From NCBI GenBank assembly GCA_965151315.1, contig CBCTZG010000079.1, forward strand, positions 1 to 12,837: a stretch of 12,837 nucleotides of DNA. Reading direction: 5' to 3'. A program made the position numbers and the translations under genes. Every line of letters starts with the position of its first letter. Position 1 is the first letter of the stretch. Positions 1 through 5,590 of the stretch are shown here, in pieces. The notes beneath the pieces were generated by a model, which was not told the DNA's origin, ran no database searches, and worked only from the letters and a program-made list of their open reading frames with translations. The DNA is from Avimonoglobus sp965151315 (lineage in GTDB: Bacteria > Bacillota > Clostridia > UBA1381).

Positions 1-54
1 TTTTTATGTCGGTATCATACCATGGGGACCTGTTTTTAAGCTTTCCCCAACCTG

Positions 55-70
55 AATTTAACCTTAAATT
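55..70. promoter_or_regulatory. Inverted repeat upstream of the two-component promoter
   Basis: AATTTAA and TTAAATT form a perfect 7-bp inverted repeat around a central CC. It lies 11 bases upstream of the proposed -35 of the response regulator gene. A site placed here could bind the regulator itself or another activator, but this is inference from position and symmetry. AT-rich palindromes also arise by chance. The rest of bases 1-54 shows no gene; there is only a weak TGGGGA/TCCCCA pairing (23-28 with 44-49). Confidence 0.35.
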
Positions 71-81
71 TTTTCCGGCTC

Positions 82-110
82 TTTAAAATAAGCAGTTTTT
101 ATGCTACAAT
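82..110 (+). promoter_or_regulatory. Extended -10 promoter of the two-component operon
   Basis: A TTTAAA -35 (82-87) lies 17 bases from a TACAAT -10 (105-110), which is preceded by TGC and so is an extended -10 (TGnTAnAAT). Transcription would begin near 117. The ATG at 109 overlaps this -10 and cannot lie in the message, which supports a downstream start for the regulator gene. Confidence 0.6.
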
Positions 111-138
111 GACATTGGTGATTACAATGAAAGAACTG

Positions 139-825
139 ATGAATAAAAAAATATTGATCGTAGACGACGAGCCAGCCCTGCTGAAAATGCTGGAAGAGAT
201 TTTGTTCACCGCAGGCTTTTATAATCTCCACACAGCGCCGGACTGCAGGCGGGCGATAGAAACCGCGCGGTCACAGCCCATCGCGCTGTTTCTGTTAGAC
301 ATCAATCTCCCTGACGGCAACGGCTTTATGCTGCTCCGGGAGCTTCGGCAGTTCTCCCTGGCGCCGGCGATCTTCCTTACGGCCCGGGATACGGATGCAG
401 ACAAACTCCGGGGGCTGGATCTAGGCGCCAACGACTATATTACTAAGCCCTTCCTGCCCCAGGAGCTGGTGCTCCGGATCAAATCCCTGCTGCGCCTGGC
501 CTATGGCACTGACCGGCGGGAGCCGGGCTTTTCCCTGGGTGACGGCTGGGTGGATTTTGAAAAAGCCGCTGTAGTAAAAGGGGACCGGGAAACGCCGCTG
601 ACCGCGAAGGAGCTGATCTTGCTTAAAAAGCTGTGGGAGCACAAAAATCGGATTGTCACCAATGACGCGCTTTGCATGGCGGCCTGGGGCGAGGACTATT
701 ATGGTCACGAGAACAATCTGATGGTGCATATCCGCCACCTGCGGGAAAAATTGGAGGAAACCCCCTCCAAGCCTACGCATATCATTACGGCCAAGGGGCT
801 GGGATATAAGCTGGTCATATCTTAA
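139..825 (+). CDS. OmpR/PhoB-family response regulator
   Basis: This is the DNA-binding regulator of a two-component system. Residues 1-120 form a receiver domain with the acidic pair D9/D10, phospho-acceptor D54 (in LFLLDINLPDG), T81 and K103 (in ITKPF). Residues about 130-228 form a winged-helix effector domain ending in the usual GLGYKL. The 228-residue length is typical. In-frame ATGs occur at 109, 127 and 139. The first overlaps the promoter -10, and 139 gives the standard MNKKILIVDDE beginning, although the ribosome site (AAAGAA) is weak and 127 remains possible. The partner kinase begins 12 bases after the stop, so both are probably one operon. The stimulus and target genes cannot be told from the sequence. 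The nearby ABC operon has its own promoter and regulator, so there is no direct reason to link it to this system. Confidence 0.93.
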   Translation: MNKKILIVDDEPALLKMLEEILFTAGFYNLHTAPDCRRAIETARSQPIALFLLDINLPDGNGFMLLRELRQFSLAPAIFLTARDTDADKLRGLDLGANDYITKPFLPQELVLRIKSLLRLAYGTDRREPGFSLGDGWVDFEKAAVVKGDRETPLTAKELILLKKLWEHKNRIVTNDALCMAAWGEDYYGHENNLMVHIRHLREKLEETPSKPTHIITAKGLGYKLVIS

Positions 826-837
826 GAGGTGCTTGCA

Positions 838-2172
838 ATGGATAAAACGATTCTCAAAATTTTCAGCGTGTTTGTGCTGTCCGCCGCCGGGATCGCCACC
901 CTGCTTTTGGCCGTGAATTTTCTTGGCTTTGCGCTTGTGGGCAGCGATGTGGCGTATAATGGCAGTGTACATCCCCGGCGGGTTTTATCCGCGGTCAGCC
1001 AGCATATGGCGCGGACGCCCGACGGCCTTGCTCTGTCCGATCAAAGTATCCTGCCTCCGCAGGCCTGGTGCATCGCCATAAATGAAGACGGGAATGTGAT
1101 CTGGAGTCAAAACAAGCCGGCGGATATTCCCGAACATTATACCCTAACCGATATTGCCCGGATGACCAGATGGTTTTTGAACGATTACCCCGTTTATGTA
1201 CAGACTGCCGATTATGGACTTCTGGTTCTGGGACTGCCAAAAAACACCGTCGGCAAATATGCAATGGAATATTCCATGACCTGGTTTGACACGCTGCCCC
1301 AGCGGATCCTGGCCGTCCTGCTCTTTAATCTCTGCCTGGCGGTTCTGTTTGCCTGCGTTACCGGTTTCCAGCTGTACCGCCGTTTAAAAGCGTTGATGGG
1401 CGGTATCCAGGATCTATCCAAGGAAAAAAACGTAAGGCTGAAGGAAAAAGGGATTTTTAAGTCAGTGTGCCGGACGCTGAATCAGACCGCCCAGGTCATT
1501 GCCCGGAAGAACGCGGCTCTGGCAGTCCGGGACAACGCCCGGGCAAACTGGATCGCAGGGATCTCCCACGATATCCGGACACCGCTGTCTGTGATTACCG
1601 GCTATGCCCAGGCCTTGGCCCAGAACGGCGGGCAATCTCCGGAAAGCAGGAAAAAAGCGGAAACAATCCTTTCCAACAGCATCAAAATCAGCCGGCTGAT
1701 TGCGGATCTGAATCTGATTTCCTCTATAGAATACGATATGCAGCCAGCAAAAAAACAGCCAGTCAGGCTATGCCCACTCCTGCGCCGGGCAGCCGCGGAG
1801 CTGGTGAATAACGGCCTGCCGGAGCAGTTTACCATCAGCCTGGAGCTGCAGGCTGAGCAGGCTGTGGTCTTGGGGGACGCGGCGCTTTTGGAGCGGGCGG
1901 TATTCAACCTGCTGAATAATGCGGTGGTACATAATCCAAAGGGCTGCCATATCCGCGTTACGGCGGATGTACGCGAAAACCAGGCCCATATCATGATATC
2001 CGATGACGGCGCCGGCGTCCCCGAAGCGGTGCTTTCCCACATCGACACGCTTCCCAAAACTACCCATGGGGTAGGACTGCCGCTGGCCTGCCGGATCATT
2101 GCCGTCCACGGCGGTACCTTTACAGCCTATAACGCGGATGGGTTTACAGCTGAAATCACGCTGCCGCTGTGA
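838..2172 (+). CDS. Membrane sensor histidine kinase
   Basis: This is the sensor kinase partner of the preceding regulator; it autophosphorylates on histidine and passes the phosphate to the regulator's aspartate. A membrane helix at about 5-33 is followed by an extracytoplasmic sensor region of about 120 residues with no recognised domain and a second helix at about 157-181. Then come a HAMP-like linker, a HisKA domain with H244 in GISHDIRTPLS, and an HATPase domain. Visible ATPase motifs are the N box (N360/N361 in LLNNAVVHN), G1 (DDGAGVP from D389) and G2 (GVGLPLA from G411). The 444-residue length is normal. I chose ATG 838 because AGAGGTG sits 7 bases upstream; a GTG three codons earlier lies inside that ribosome site. 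The protein ends soon after G2, as is usual. The signal sensed is unknown. Confidence 0.93.
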   Translation: MDKTILKIFSVFVLSAAGIATLLLAVNFLGFALVGSDVAYNGSVHPRRVLSAVSQHMARTPDGLALSDQSILPPQAWCIAINEDGNVIWSQNKPADIPEHYTLTDIARMTRWFLNDYPVYVQTADYGLLVLGLPKNTVGKYAMEYSMTWFDTLPQRILAVLLFNLCLAVLFACVTGFQLYRRLKALMGGIQDLSKEKNVRLKEKGIFKSVCRTLNQTAQVIARKNAALAVRDNARANWIAGISHDIRTPLSVITGYAQALAQNGGQSPESRKKAETILSNSIKISRLIADLNLISSIEYDMQPAKKQPVRLCPLLRRAAAELVNNGLPEQFTISLELQAEQAVVLGDAALLERAVFNLLNNAVVHNPKGCHIRVTADVRENQAHIMISDDGAGVPEAVLSHIDTLPKTTHGVGLPLACRIIAVHGGTFTAYNADGFTAEITLPL

Positions 2173-2193
2173 GCAAATATCCTATAACAGCAG

Positions 2194-2240
2194 GAAACGG
2201 CGCCGGCCATTCTGGCCGCGCCGTTTCTGATTGTTTTTTT
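2194..2240 (+). terminator. Intrinsic terminator of the two-component operon
   Basis: A long GC-rich hairpin lies 21 bases after the kinase stop. A 10-bp outer stem (2194-2203 with 2218-2227) and a 5-bp inner stem (2205-2209 with 2213-2217) are separated by one bulged C, with a 3-base loop. A T-run follows at 2234-2240. No T-run exists on the opposite strand, so it looks one-directional. Confidence 0.88.
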
Positions 2241-2258
2241 CGTTGACTGCCTTCTTCG

Positions 2259-2414
2259 TCAAACCGCAGTAAACGCGCTCTTGTCCAAGCCGCAGACTGG
2301 GCAGACCCAATCCTCCGGCAAGTCCTCCCAAGCCGTTCCAGGGGCGATCCCATTATCCGGATCGCCGACCGCCGGATCGTAAACATAGCCGCAGGGGCAT
2401 TCGTATTTTTCCAT
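2259..2414 (-). CDS. Rubredoxin with a C-x-C first iron ligand pair
   Basis: This 51-residue protein is a clear rubredoxin: a small soluble one-iron Fe(Cys)4 electron carrier, in anaerobes often serving oxygen or superoxide reduction. Typical family features are present: GYVYDP, GDPDNGIAPGT, DLPEDWVCPVCG. The cysteines are C6, C8, C38 and C41. Rubredoxins normally have C-x-x-C-G-Y at the first ligand site; here it is C-P-C-G-Y, one residue short, while the distance to the second pair (30 residues) is unchanged. The frame is otherwise intact, so this is not a frameshift. An AAGGA ribosome site lies 7 bases upstream of the ATG. The gene stands alone, divergent from the GntR/ABC operon and convergent with the kinase gene. 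Family assignment is firm; redox partners are unknown. Confidence 0.93.
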   Translation of the reverse strand: MEKYECPCGYVYDPAVGDPDNGIAPGTAWEDLPEDWVCPVCGLDKSAFTAV

Positions 2415-2445
2415 AGCAGAGTCCTTCTTTCTTTAGAAATTCGGC

Positions 2446-2495
2446 AAAGCCGCATAACCCGATTTTTTCCATTTTTTCAGATTTTATACGGCTTT
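2446..2495 (-). promoter_or_regulatory. 5' leader stem-loop of the rubredoxin message
   Basis: In the minus-strand transcript, bases 2486-2495 can pair with 2446-2455 over ten positions (one G-U), closing a loop of 30 bases. It begins a few bases from the predicted transcript start near 2500. The roughly 85-base leader also holds an out-of-frame ATG (2470-2472) whose reading frame runs past the rubredoxin start to about 2353. Either could influence stability or translation. This is inference only. Confidence 0.3.
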
Positions 2496-2506
2496 TCGGT
2501 AAGGCT

Positions 2507-2535
2507 ATTATACCATAGAAAATATTTTTTGTCCA
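2507..2535 (-). promoter_or_regulatory. Promoter of the rubredoxin gene
   Basis: On the minus strand a TGGACA -35 (2530-2535) is separated by 17 bases from a perfect TATAAT -10 (2507-2512). TGG directly before the -10 makes it an extended -10. It is back to back with the GntR operon promoter; the two -35 boxes are 17 bases apart. Confidence 0.8.
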
Positions 2536-2552
2536 GAATTTTGAAAAAAGTC

Positions 2553-2581
2553 TTGACAAAGCGTTGATCCTGTAGTATTAT
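2553..2581 (+). promoter_or_regulatory. Promoter of the GntR/ABC operon
   Basis: A perfect TTGACA -35 (2553-2558) lies 17 bases from a TATTAT -10 (2576-2581). Transcription would start near 2588, inside the operator described next, as expected for a promoter repressed by its own first gene product. Confidence 0.82.
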
Positions 2582-2610
2582 TGTATTAGTCGATTAGTAC
2601 AGTAGTACAG
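2582..2610. promoter_or_regulatory. Probable GntR (YtrA-type) operator
   Basis: TGTATTA (2582-2588) and TAGTACA (2595-2601) form an inverted repeat with one mismatch and a 6-base centre. The right half is then repeated directly: TAGTACAG occurs at 2595-2602 and again at 2603-2610. The cluster covers the transcription start of the operon and ends just before the ribosome site. Autorepression by a GntR protein encoded first in the operon is the usual arrangement for YtrA-type cassettes. The binding itself is inferred. Confidence 0.6.
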
Positions 2611-2625
2611 AAAGGAGGGGCTGTT

Positions 2626-3006
2626 TTGGAAATCCTATGGCATTTTACAGACGACCGGCCCATTTACGCCCAGATCATAGAGCAGATCCAGCTGTTTATT
2701 GTATCCGGTGTTTTGGCGCCGGGCTGCAGGCTGCCCTCTGTCCGGGACATGGCGGCCCAGGCCGGCGTCAATCCAAACACCATGCAGAAGGCTTTGACAG
2801 AGCTGGAGCGGATGGGGCTTGTTTTTGCCCAGCGGACCAGCGGGCGGTATATCACGGAAAAAGAGGAGTTGATTCAGGAAATGAAAACGGAATTAGCCCG
2901 GGAAAAGATCGCCGAATTCCTCCGGAGTATGGAGCAGATCGGCTTTTCCAGGGAACAGGTAACAGCGCTGATTGCAAACTATCAAGAGGGGGAAAACCAT
3001 GGGTGA
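2626..3006 (+). CDS. GntR-family (YtrA subfamily) transcriptional repressor
   Basis: This small winged-helix repressor probably controls its own operon. Residues about 8-75 form the GntR DNA-binding domain, with PIYAQIIEQIQ, LPSVRDMAAQAGVNPNTMQKAL and ELERMGLV visible. The C-terminal part is only about 50 residues, predicted helical, as in the YtrA subfamily, which lacks a large ligand-binding domain. The 126-residue length is normal. The start is a TTG at 2626, supported by AGGAGGGG (2613-2620) five bases upstream and by the protein beginning exactly at the family's N-terminus. The stop overlaps the next gene by 8 bases (ATGGGTGA), suggesting translational coupling with the ABC ATPase. Members of this family often respond to cell-envelope stress or antibiotics, but the inducer here is unknown. 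Confidence 0.92.
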   Translation: MEILWHFTDDRPIYAQIIEQIQLFIVSGVLAPGCRLPSVRDMAAQAGVNPNTMQKALTELERMGLVFAQRTSGRYITEKEELIQEMKTELAREKIAEFLRSMEQIGFSREQVTALIANYQEGENHG

Positions 3007-3712
3007 GTATATTTTAGAATGCAGGGGGCTAGTCAAGCGCTACGGCGCGAAAACGGCCCTTAACAGTGTAAACATGCATATCCGGCCCGGCCGGATCGTG
3101 GGGCTTTTGGGCCCCAATGGCAGCGGGAAAACCACGCTGATTAAAACCGCCTGCCAGCTGCTCGCGCCCACAGCGGGAGAAATTTTAATCGACGGGAAAC
3201 GGCCCGGGGTAGAGACCAAGAAGATCGTCTCTTATCTGCCGGACCGGAATTATCTGGCAGACTGGATGACCATCCAGGAGCTGATTTTAATGTTCAGCGA
3301 TTTTTACGCGGACTTCCGGCCGGATACAGCGTATGAGATGATTGTCAACCTGCATATTGACCCTGCCGCCCGGCTGAAAACCCTGTCCAAGGGCACTCGG
3401 GAAAAGGTACAGCTGATCCTGGTTATGAGCCGGAAAGCCCGGCTGTATCTGCTGGACGAACCCATCGGCGGCGTAGACCCGGCCACCCGGGACTATATCA
3501 TCAGCAGCATCCTCAACAACTATTCCGAAGACGCCACGGTGCTGATCTCCACGCATTTGATCACCGATGTGGAAAAAATCTTAGACGATGTGGTCTTTAT
3601 TTCCAACGGCCAGGTGGTTTTGGCAGACAGTGTGGACAATATCCGGGCGCGGGAAGGCAAAAGCGTGGACGCGCTGTTTAGGGAGGTATTTAGATGTTCG
3701 GAAAATTATTAA
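2999..3712 (+). CDS. ABC transporter ATP-binding protein, YtrB-like
   Basis: This is the nucleotide-binding subunit of an ABC exporter-like system. Walker A is GPNGSGKTT (38-46, K44), Walker B ends LLDEP (D153, E154) and the switch histidine is H186 in STH. Two motifs deviate: the signature is LSKGT (129-133) instead of LSGGQ, and the Q-loop reads YLPDRNYL with Asp where Gln is usual. The otherwise intact catalytic residues suggest a working ATPase of the type linked to YtrA-like regulators. The protein has 237 residues. ATG 2999 has AGAGGGGG six bases upstream and overlaps the repressor stop. The 3' end overlaps the permease gene by 19 bases. Substrate is unknown; export of, or protection from, an envelope-active compound is plausible from context only. 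Confidence 0.92.
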   Translation: MGEYILECRGLVKRYGAKTALNSVNMHIRPGRIVGLLGPNGSGKTTLIKTACQLLAPTAGEILIDGKRPGVETKKIVSYLPDRNYLADWMTIQELILMFSDFYADFRPDTAYEMIVNLHIDPAARLKTLSKGTREKVQLILVMSRKARLYLLDEPIGGVDPATRDYIISSILNNYSEDATVLISTHLITDVEKILDDVVFISNGQVVLADSVDNIRAREGKSVDALFREVFRCSENY

Positions 3713-4521
3713 AGCATGAAATGCGGGCGACCCGGCGGCTGATGCTGCCCATATTCGGCCTTTTGCTGGCGTTCTCCGTCCTGTTTGTGGTAATGCTCTG
3801 GCTGAATCCCGGCCCGTCCGGGGAAGGTATCCAGTTTGGGACGCTGCAGGGCGGCTTTATGGCAGACGCCGGGAATATGCTCATTGCCATCTTTACCATA
3901 CTGATTACCATGGGATATGTATTTATGAATATCGCGGCAGTCACGGTCATTTTCTTTTATGCTATTGTCCGGTTCCGGAGCAATCTTTTAGGGGACGAGG
4001 GCTATTTTATGCACACCCTGCCGGTGACGGCCGGGGCGAATTTATGGGCCAAGGTGATTGCTTCTACCCTGTGGCTGGTTTTGGGCGGGGCGGCGATCCT
4101 GCTCTCTTCCATGGTAGTCGGCGCAGGCGCCGGCGGCCTAAGCTTTTTTCAGGAGCTGGGCGAGGTGATCCGTTTAGGCTTCAACGCAGCCACCGCACGG
4201 GTATTCTGGCTGCTGGCGGAGGTACTGCTCCTGCTGCTGGCTGGGACTGTCAACTGGTTTTTAACCGTTTACGCCGCCATGTCCATGGGTTATTCCCTGC
4301 AAAAGCACCGGGGCGTGGTTTCCATCTGCATCTATTTTGCCATCAACTTTGCGGAGCAGATCGTGATGATGCAGGGGGTCAGCGTTTTGTCCTGGCTGGG
4401 CCTGTTCCCGGAGACACCGGAAGCCCTGATGCTCATGCTGACCGGCTATCTGGCGGTTACCAGCGTGGGCTGGCATTTCCTGGCCCGGTACTTTTTGTCC
4501 CGGCGGCTGAATCTGCAATGA
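3694..4521 (+). CDS. ABC-2-like membrane permease
   Basis: This 275-residue integral membrane protein is the likely transmembrane partner of the ATPase before it, whose coding region it overlaps by 19 bases. About six hydrophobic segments can be seen, near 16-38, 60-92, 112-138, 165-190, 203-225 and 237-262. Cytoplasmic ends are basic (MFGKLLKHEMRATRR at the start, RYFLSRRLNLQ at the end). A conserved-looking cytoplasmic segment, RFRSNLLGDEGYFMHTLPV, is of the kind found in ABC-2 permeases next to YtrA/YtrB-type genes. GGGAGG lies seven bases before the ATG. A single permease implies a homodimer in the complex. Substrate is unknown. Confidence 0.85.
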   Translation: MFGKLLKHEMRATRRLMLPIFGLLLAFSVLFVVMLWLNPGPSGEGIQFGTLQGGFMADAGNMLIAIFTILITMGYVFMNIAAVTVIFFYAIVRFRSNLLGDEGYFMHTLPVTAGANLWAKVIASTLWLVLGGAAILLSSMVVGAGAGGLSFFQELGEVIRLGFNAATARVFWLLAEVLLLLLAGTVNWFLTVYAAMSMGYSLQKHRGVVSICIYFAINFAEQIVMMQGVSVLSWLGLFPETPEALMLMLTGYLAVTSVGWHFLARYFLSRRLNLQ

Positions 4522-4541
4522 TTTGCTTGTAATCCATTGAA

Positions 4542-4566
4542 AACGGGAGCGCCCTGCGCTCCCGTT
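4542..4566. terminator. Bidirectional terminator between convergent genes
   Basis: An 11-bp perfect stem (4542-4552 with 4556-4566) closes a 3-base loop. A T-rich stretch follows on the plus strand, and four T on the minus strand read from 4541 downward. It ends the ABC operon and also the convergent XRE gene, whose stop codon (4565-4567) begins inside the stem. Confidence 0.87.
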
Positions 4567-4930
4567 ATTTTTCTGGTTTCTTTTCTTTTTCAAATTTCCT
4601 TGTCAAAGCAATTACTTCCAATTGATTTGTTAAAATCTGATGAATAACCTTATGATATTCAGGATCAAGATGCATTAGTCGTTCATCCAGTTCGATCTTG
4701 TTTTCATGGCTCCATAACAATTTATCGCTGGATATACCCAAGACTTCACAGATCTGTTTTAGAGTAGTGCATGACACACCGCTGATTCCGGCTTCTACGG
4801 CCGCAAGAAACTGTGGTGTAATTCCAATCAACTCTGCAAATCTTTCTCTAGTATATCCAGCAAGCTCTCTATATTTCTGTATATTCTTCCCAATTTCAAT
4901 ATTTATGGGCTTTTTCTCTTTTGGTGGCAT
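4565..4930 (-). CDS. XRE-family helix-turn-helix regulator
   Basis: This 121-residue protein carries a Cro/C1-type HTH domain at about residues 14-70 (IGKNIQKYRELAGYTRERFAELIG, then TPQFLAAVEAG and LKQICEVLGIS). A C-terminal helical tail of about 50 residues (TRKFEKEKKPEK at the end) has no recognised domain. GGGAGT lies eight bases before the ATG. The gene is visibly richer in A and T than its neighbours, which can indicate acquisition by transfer. It diverges from the unrecognised 127-residue protein at 5076, with a shared spacer full of symmetric sites, so it probably represses itself and that neighbour. It resembles regulators of mobile or stress modules, but no phage or toxin gene is visible here. 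Confidence 0.88.
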   Translation of the reverse strand: MPPKEKKPINIEIGKNIQKYRELAGYTRERFAELIGITPQFLAAVEAGISGVSCTTLKQICEVLGISSDKLLWSHENKIELDERLMHLDPEYHKVIHQILTNQLEVIALTRKFEKEKKPEK

Positions 4931-4963
4931 AAAATAACACTCCCACTTAGTTGTTACTAAATT

Positions 4964-4992
4964 ATTATATATTCAAAAATAAAAACTTTAAA
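4964..4992 (-). promoter_or_regulatory. Promoter of the XRE gene
   Basis: On the minus strand a TTTAAA -35 (4987-4992) lies 17 bases from a perfect TATAAT -10 (4964-4969). The left arm of the large inverted repeat (4990-5004) overlaps the -35. A second small palindrome, TTAGT-TGTT-ACTAA (4947-4960), covers the expected start of transcription. Confidence 0.62.
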
Positions 4993-5033
4993 TAATGTAA
5001 TACATTTAATTTTTATTGTGTATTACATTATTT
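4990..5033. promoter_or_regulatory. Perfect 15-bp inverted repeat, probable XRE operator
   Basis: The arm AAATAATGTAATACA (4990-5004) is repeated exactly as its reverse complement at 5019-5033, with a 14-base AT-rich spacer. Each arm also contains a near-palindromic nonamer, TGTAATACA or TGTATTACA. These two 9-bp sites have centres 23 bp apart, about two helix turns. One arm overlaps the -35 of the XRE gene and the other lies between the -35 and -10 of the gene at 5076. This is what an operator for a dimeric HTH protein controlling both directions would look like. It is not a normal terminator, since the stem has almost no G or C. Confidence 0.65.
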
Positions 5034-5055
5034 TATGTTATACTTATGTTATACT
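5016..5055 (+). promoter_or_regulatory. Promoter region of the 127-residue protein gene
   Basis: Two candidate extended -10 boxes, both TGTTATACT, arise from a perfect tandem repeat. The first has its -10 hexamer at 5039-5044 with a TTGTGT -35 at 5016-5021 (17-base spacing); the second has its hexamer at 5050-5055 without a good -35. The right operator arm lies between -35 and -10 of the first. Confidence 0.5.
5033..5054 (+). repeat. Tandem duplication of an 11-base promoter element
   Basis: TTATGTTATAC occurs at 5033-5043 and is repeated without change or gap at 5044-5054. Each copy contains the core of an extended -10 element, so the duplication gives the downstream gene two possible start points 11 bases apart. 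Confidence 0.75.
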
Positions 5056-5075
5056 ATTATATGGAGGTGTAAAAA

Positions 5076-5459
5076 ATGAACATAAGAAAAGATCTTGAAC
5101 AAGAAATCAGGGTATTATCGGCCCTGGCGCCGGCTTCGCTTTTAGAGCAGATCTGCGATCCCGACGTGGTTTTCAAAGAATATAACGAAATCATCAGCTT
5201 CTTTTACCGGCTGGGATTCGAAGCCCTGAGCACACATTACGCCGTTATCGCGTTCCGATCCATGTACCGGAAAGAAAAAGAGAGGGCTGAGGCCGAGGGC
5301 AGGCCGTTCGACGCGGATTCCTGCTTTCAGGAAGCTGAATTGGAACAGGGGTTAGAGGCCTGCCTATACGGCGGCAATCAGTATATTCGCCAATTTCTGG
5401 ATAACCTGGCCAGCGAGGGCCTGCGGAAGCTATTTGAAAAAAAGGCGGACTACTACTAA
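5076..5459 (+). CDS. Unrecognised 127-residue protein, probably helical and cytoplasmic
   Basis: I do not recognise this protein. It has no signal peptide or membrane segment and looks largely alpha-helical and acidic, with a charged stretch (RKEKERAEAEGRPFDAD) in the middle and a basic-aromatic end (KKADYY). There are two cysteines, C27 and one near 87, and no metal or catalytic motif that I can name. Translation should be strong: GGAGGTG is six bases before the ATG. The gene has ordinary base composition, unlike the AT-rich spacer and the divergent XRE gene. It forms a transcription unit alone, with its own promoter and terminator. The divergent arrangement and shared operator suggest control by the XRE protein. 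A toxin, an anti-repressor or a regulatory partner are possibilities, but none is supported by the sequence itself. Confidence 0.8.
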   Translation: MNIRKDLEQEIRVLSALAPASLLEQICDPDVVFKEYNEIISFFYRLGFEALSTHYAVIAFRSMYRKEKERAEAEGRPFDADSCFQEAELEQGLEACLYGGNQYIRQFLDNLASEGLRKLFEKKADYY

Positions 5460-5462
5460 CCC

Positions 5463-5494
5463 AGCGGGAGCAGCAGCCACTCCCGCTTTTTTTT
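5463..5494 (+). terminator. Intrinsic terminator of the 127-residue protein gene
   Basis: AGCGGGAG (5463-5470) pairs with CTCCCGCT (5480-5487) around a 9-base loop, followed directly by a run of eight T ending at 5494. It starts four bases after the stop codon. Confidence 0.9.
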
Positions 5495-5514
5495 GCCTAA
5501 AATAAATTTTTTTA

Positions 5515-5543
5515 TTTACAGGATAGAAATCCGCGGGTATAAT
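5515..5543 (+). promoter_or_regulatory. Promoter of the sigma/anti-sigma operon
   Basis: A TTTACA -35 (5515-5520) and a perfect TATAAT -10 (5538-5543) are spaced by 17 bases. This is a housekeeping (sigma-A type) promoter rather than an ECF-type one. The leader holds a small palindrome, AAAGGCCTTT (5558-5567), just before the ribosome site. Confidence 0.85.
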
Positions 5544-5590
5544 CGTATTAGTAGGTGAAAGGCCTTTTCAGAGGACAGGAGGTGGCGCAT

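Noticed and set aside
421..972. Minus-strand open frame of 183 codons opposite the response regulator
   Set aside because: It is a shadow of the well-supported plus-strand regulator and kinase genes, with no promoter or ribosome site; its length reflects GC-rich coding DNA.
4565..5459. Classical toxin-antitoxin pair
   Set aside because: The two genes are divergent rather than co-transcribed, and the 127-residue protein shows no known toxin motif, so I kept it as an unrecognised protein with an XRE neighbour.
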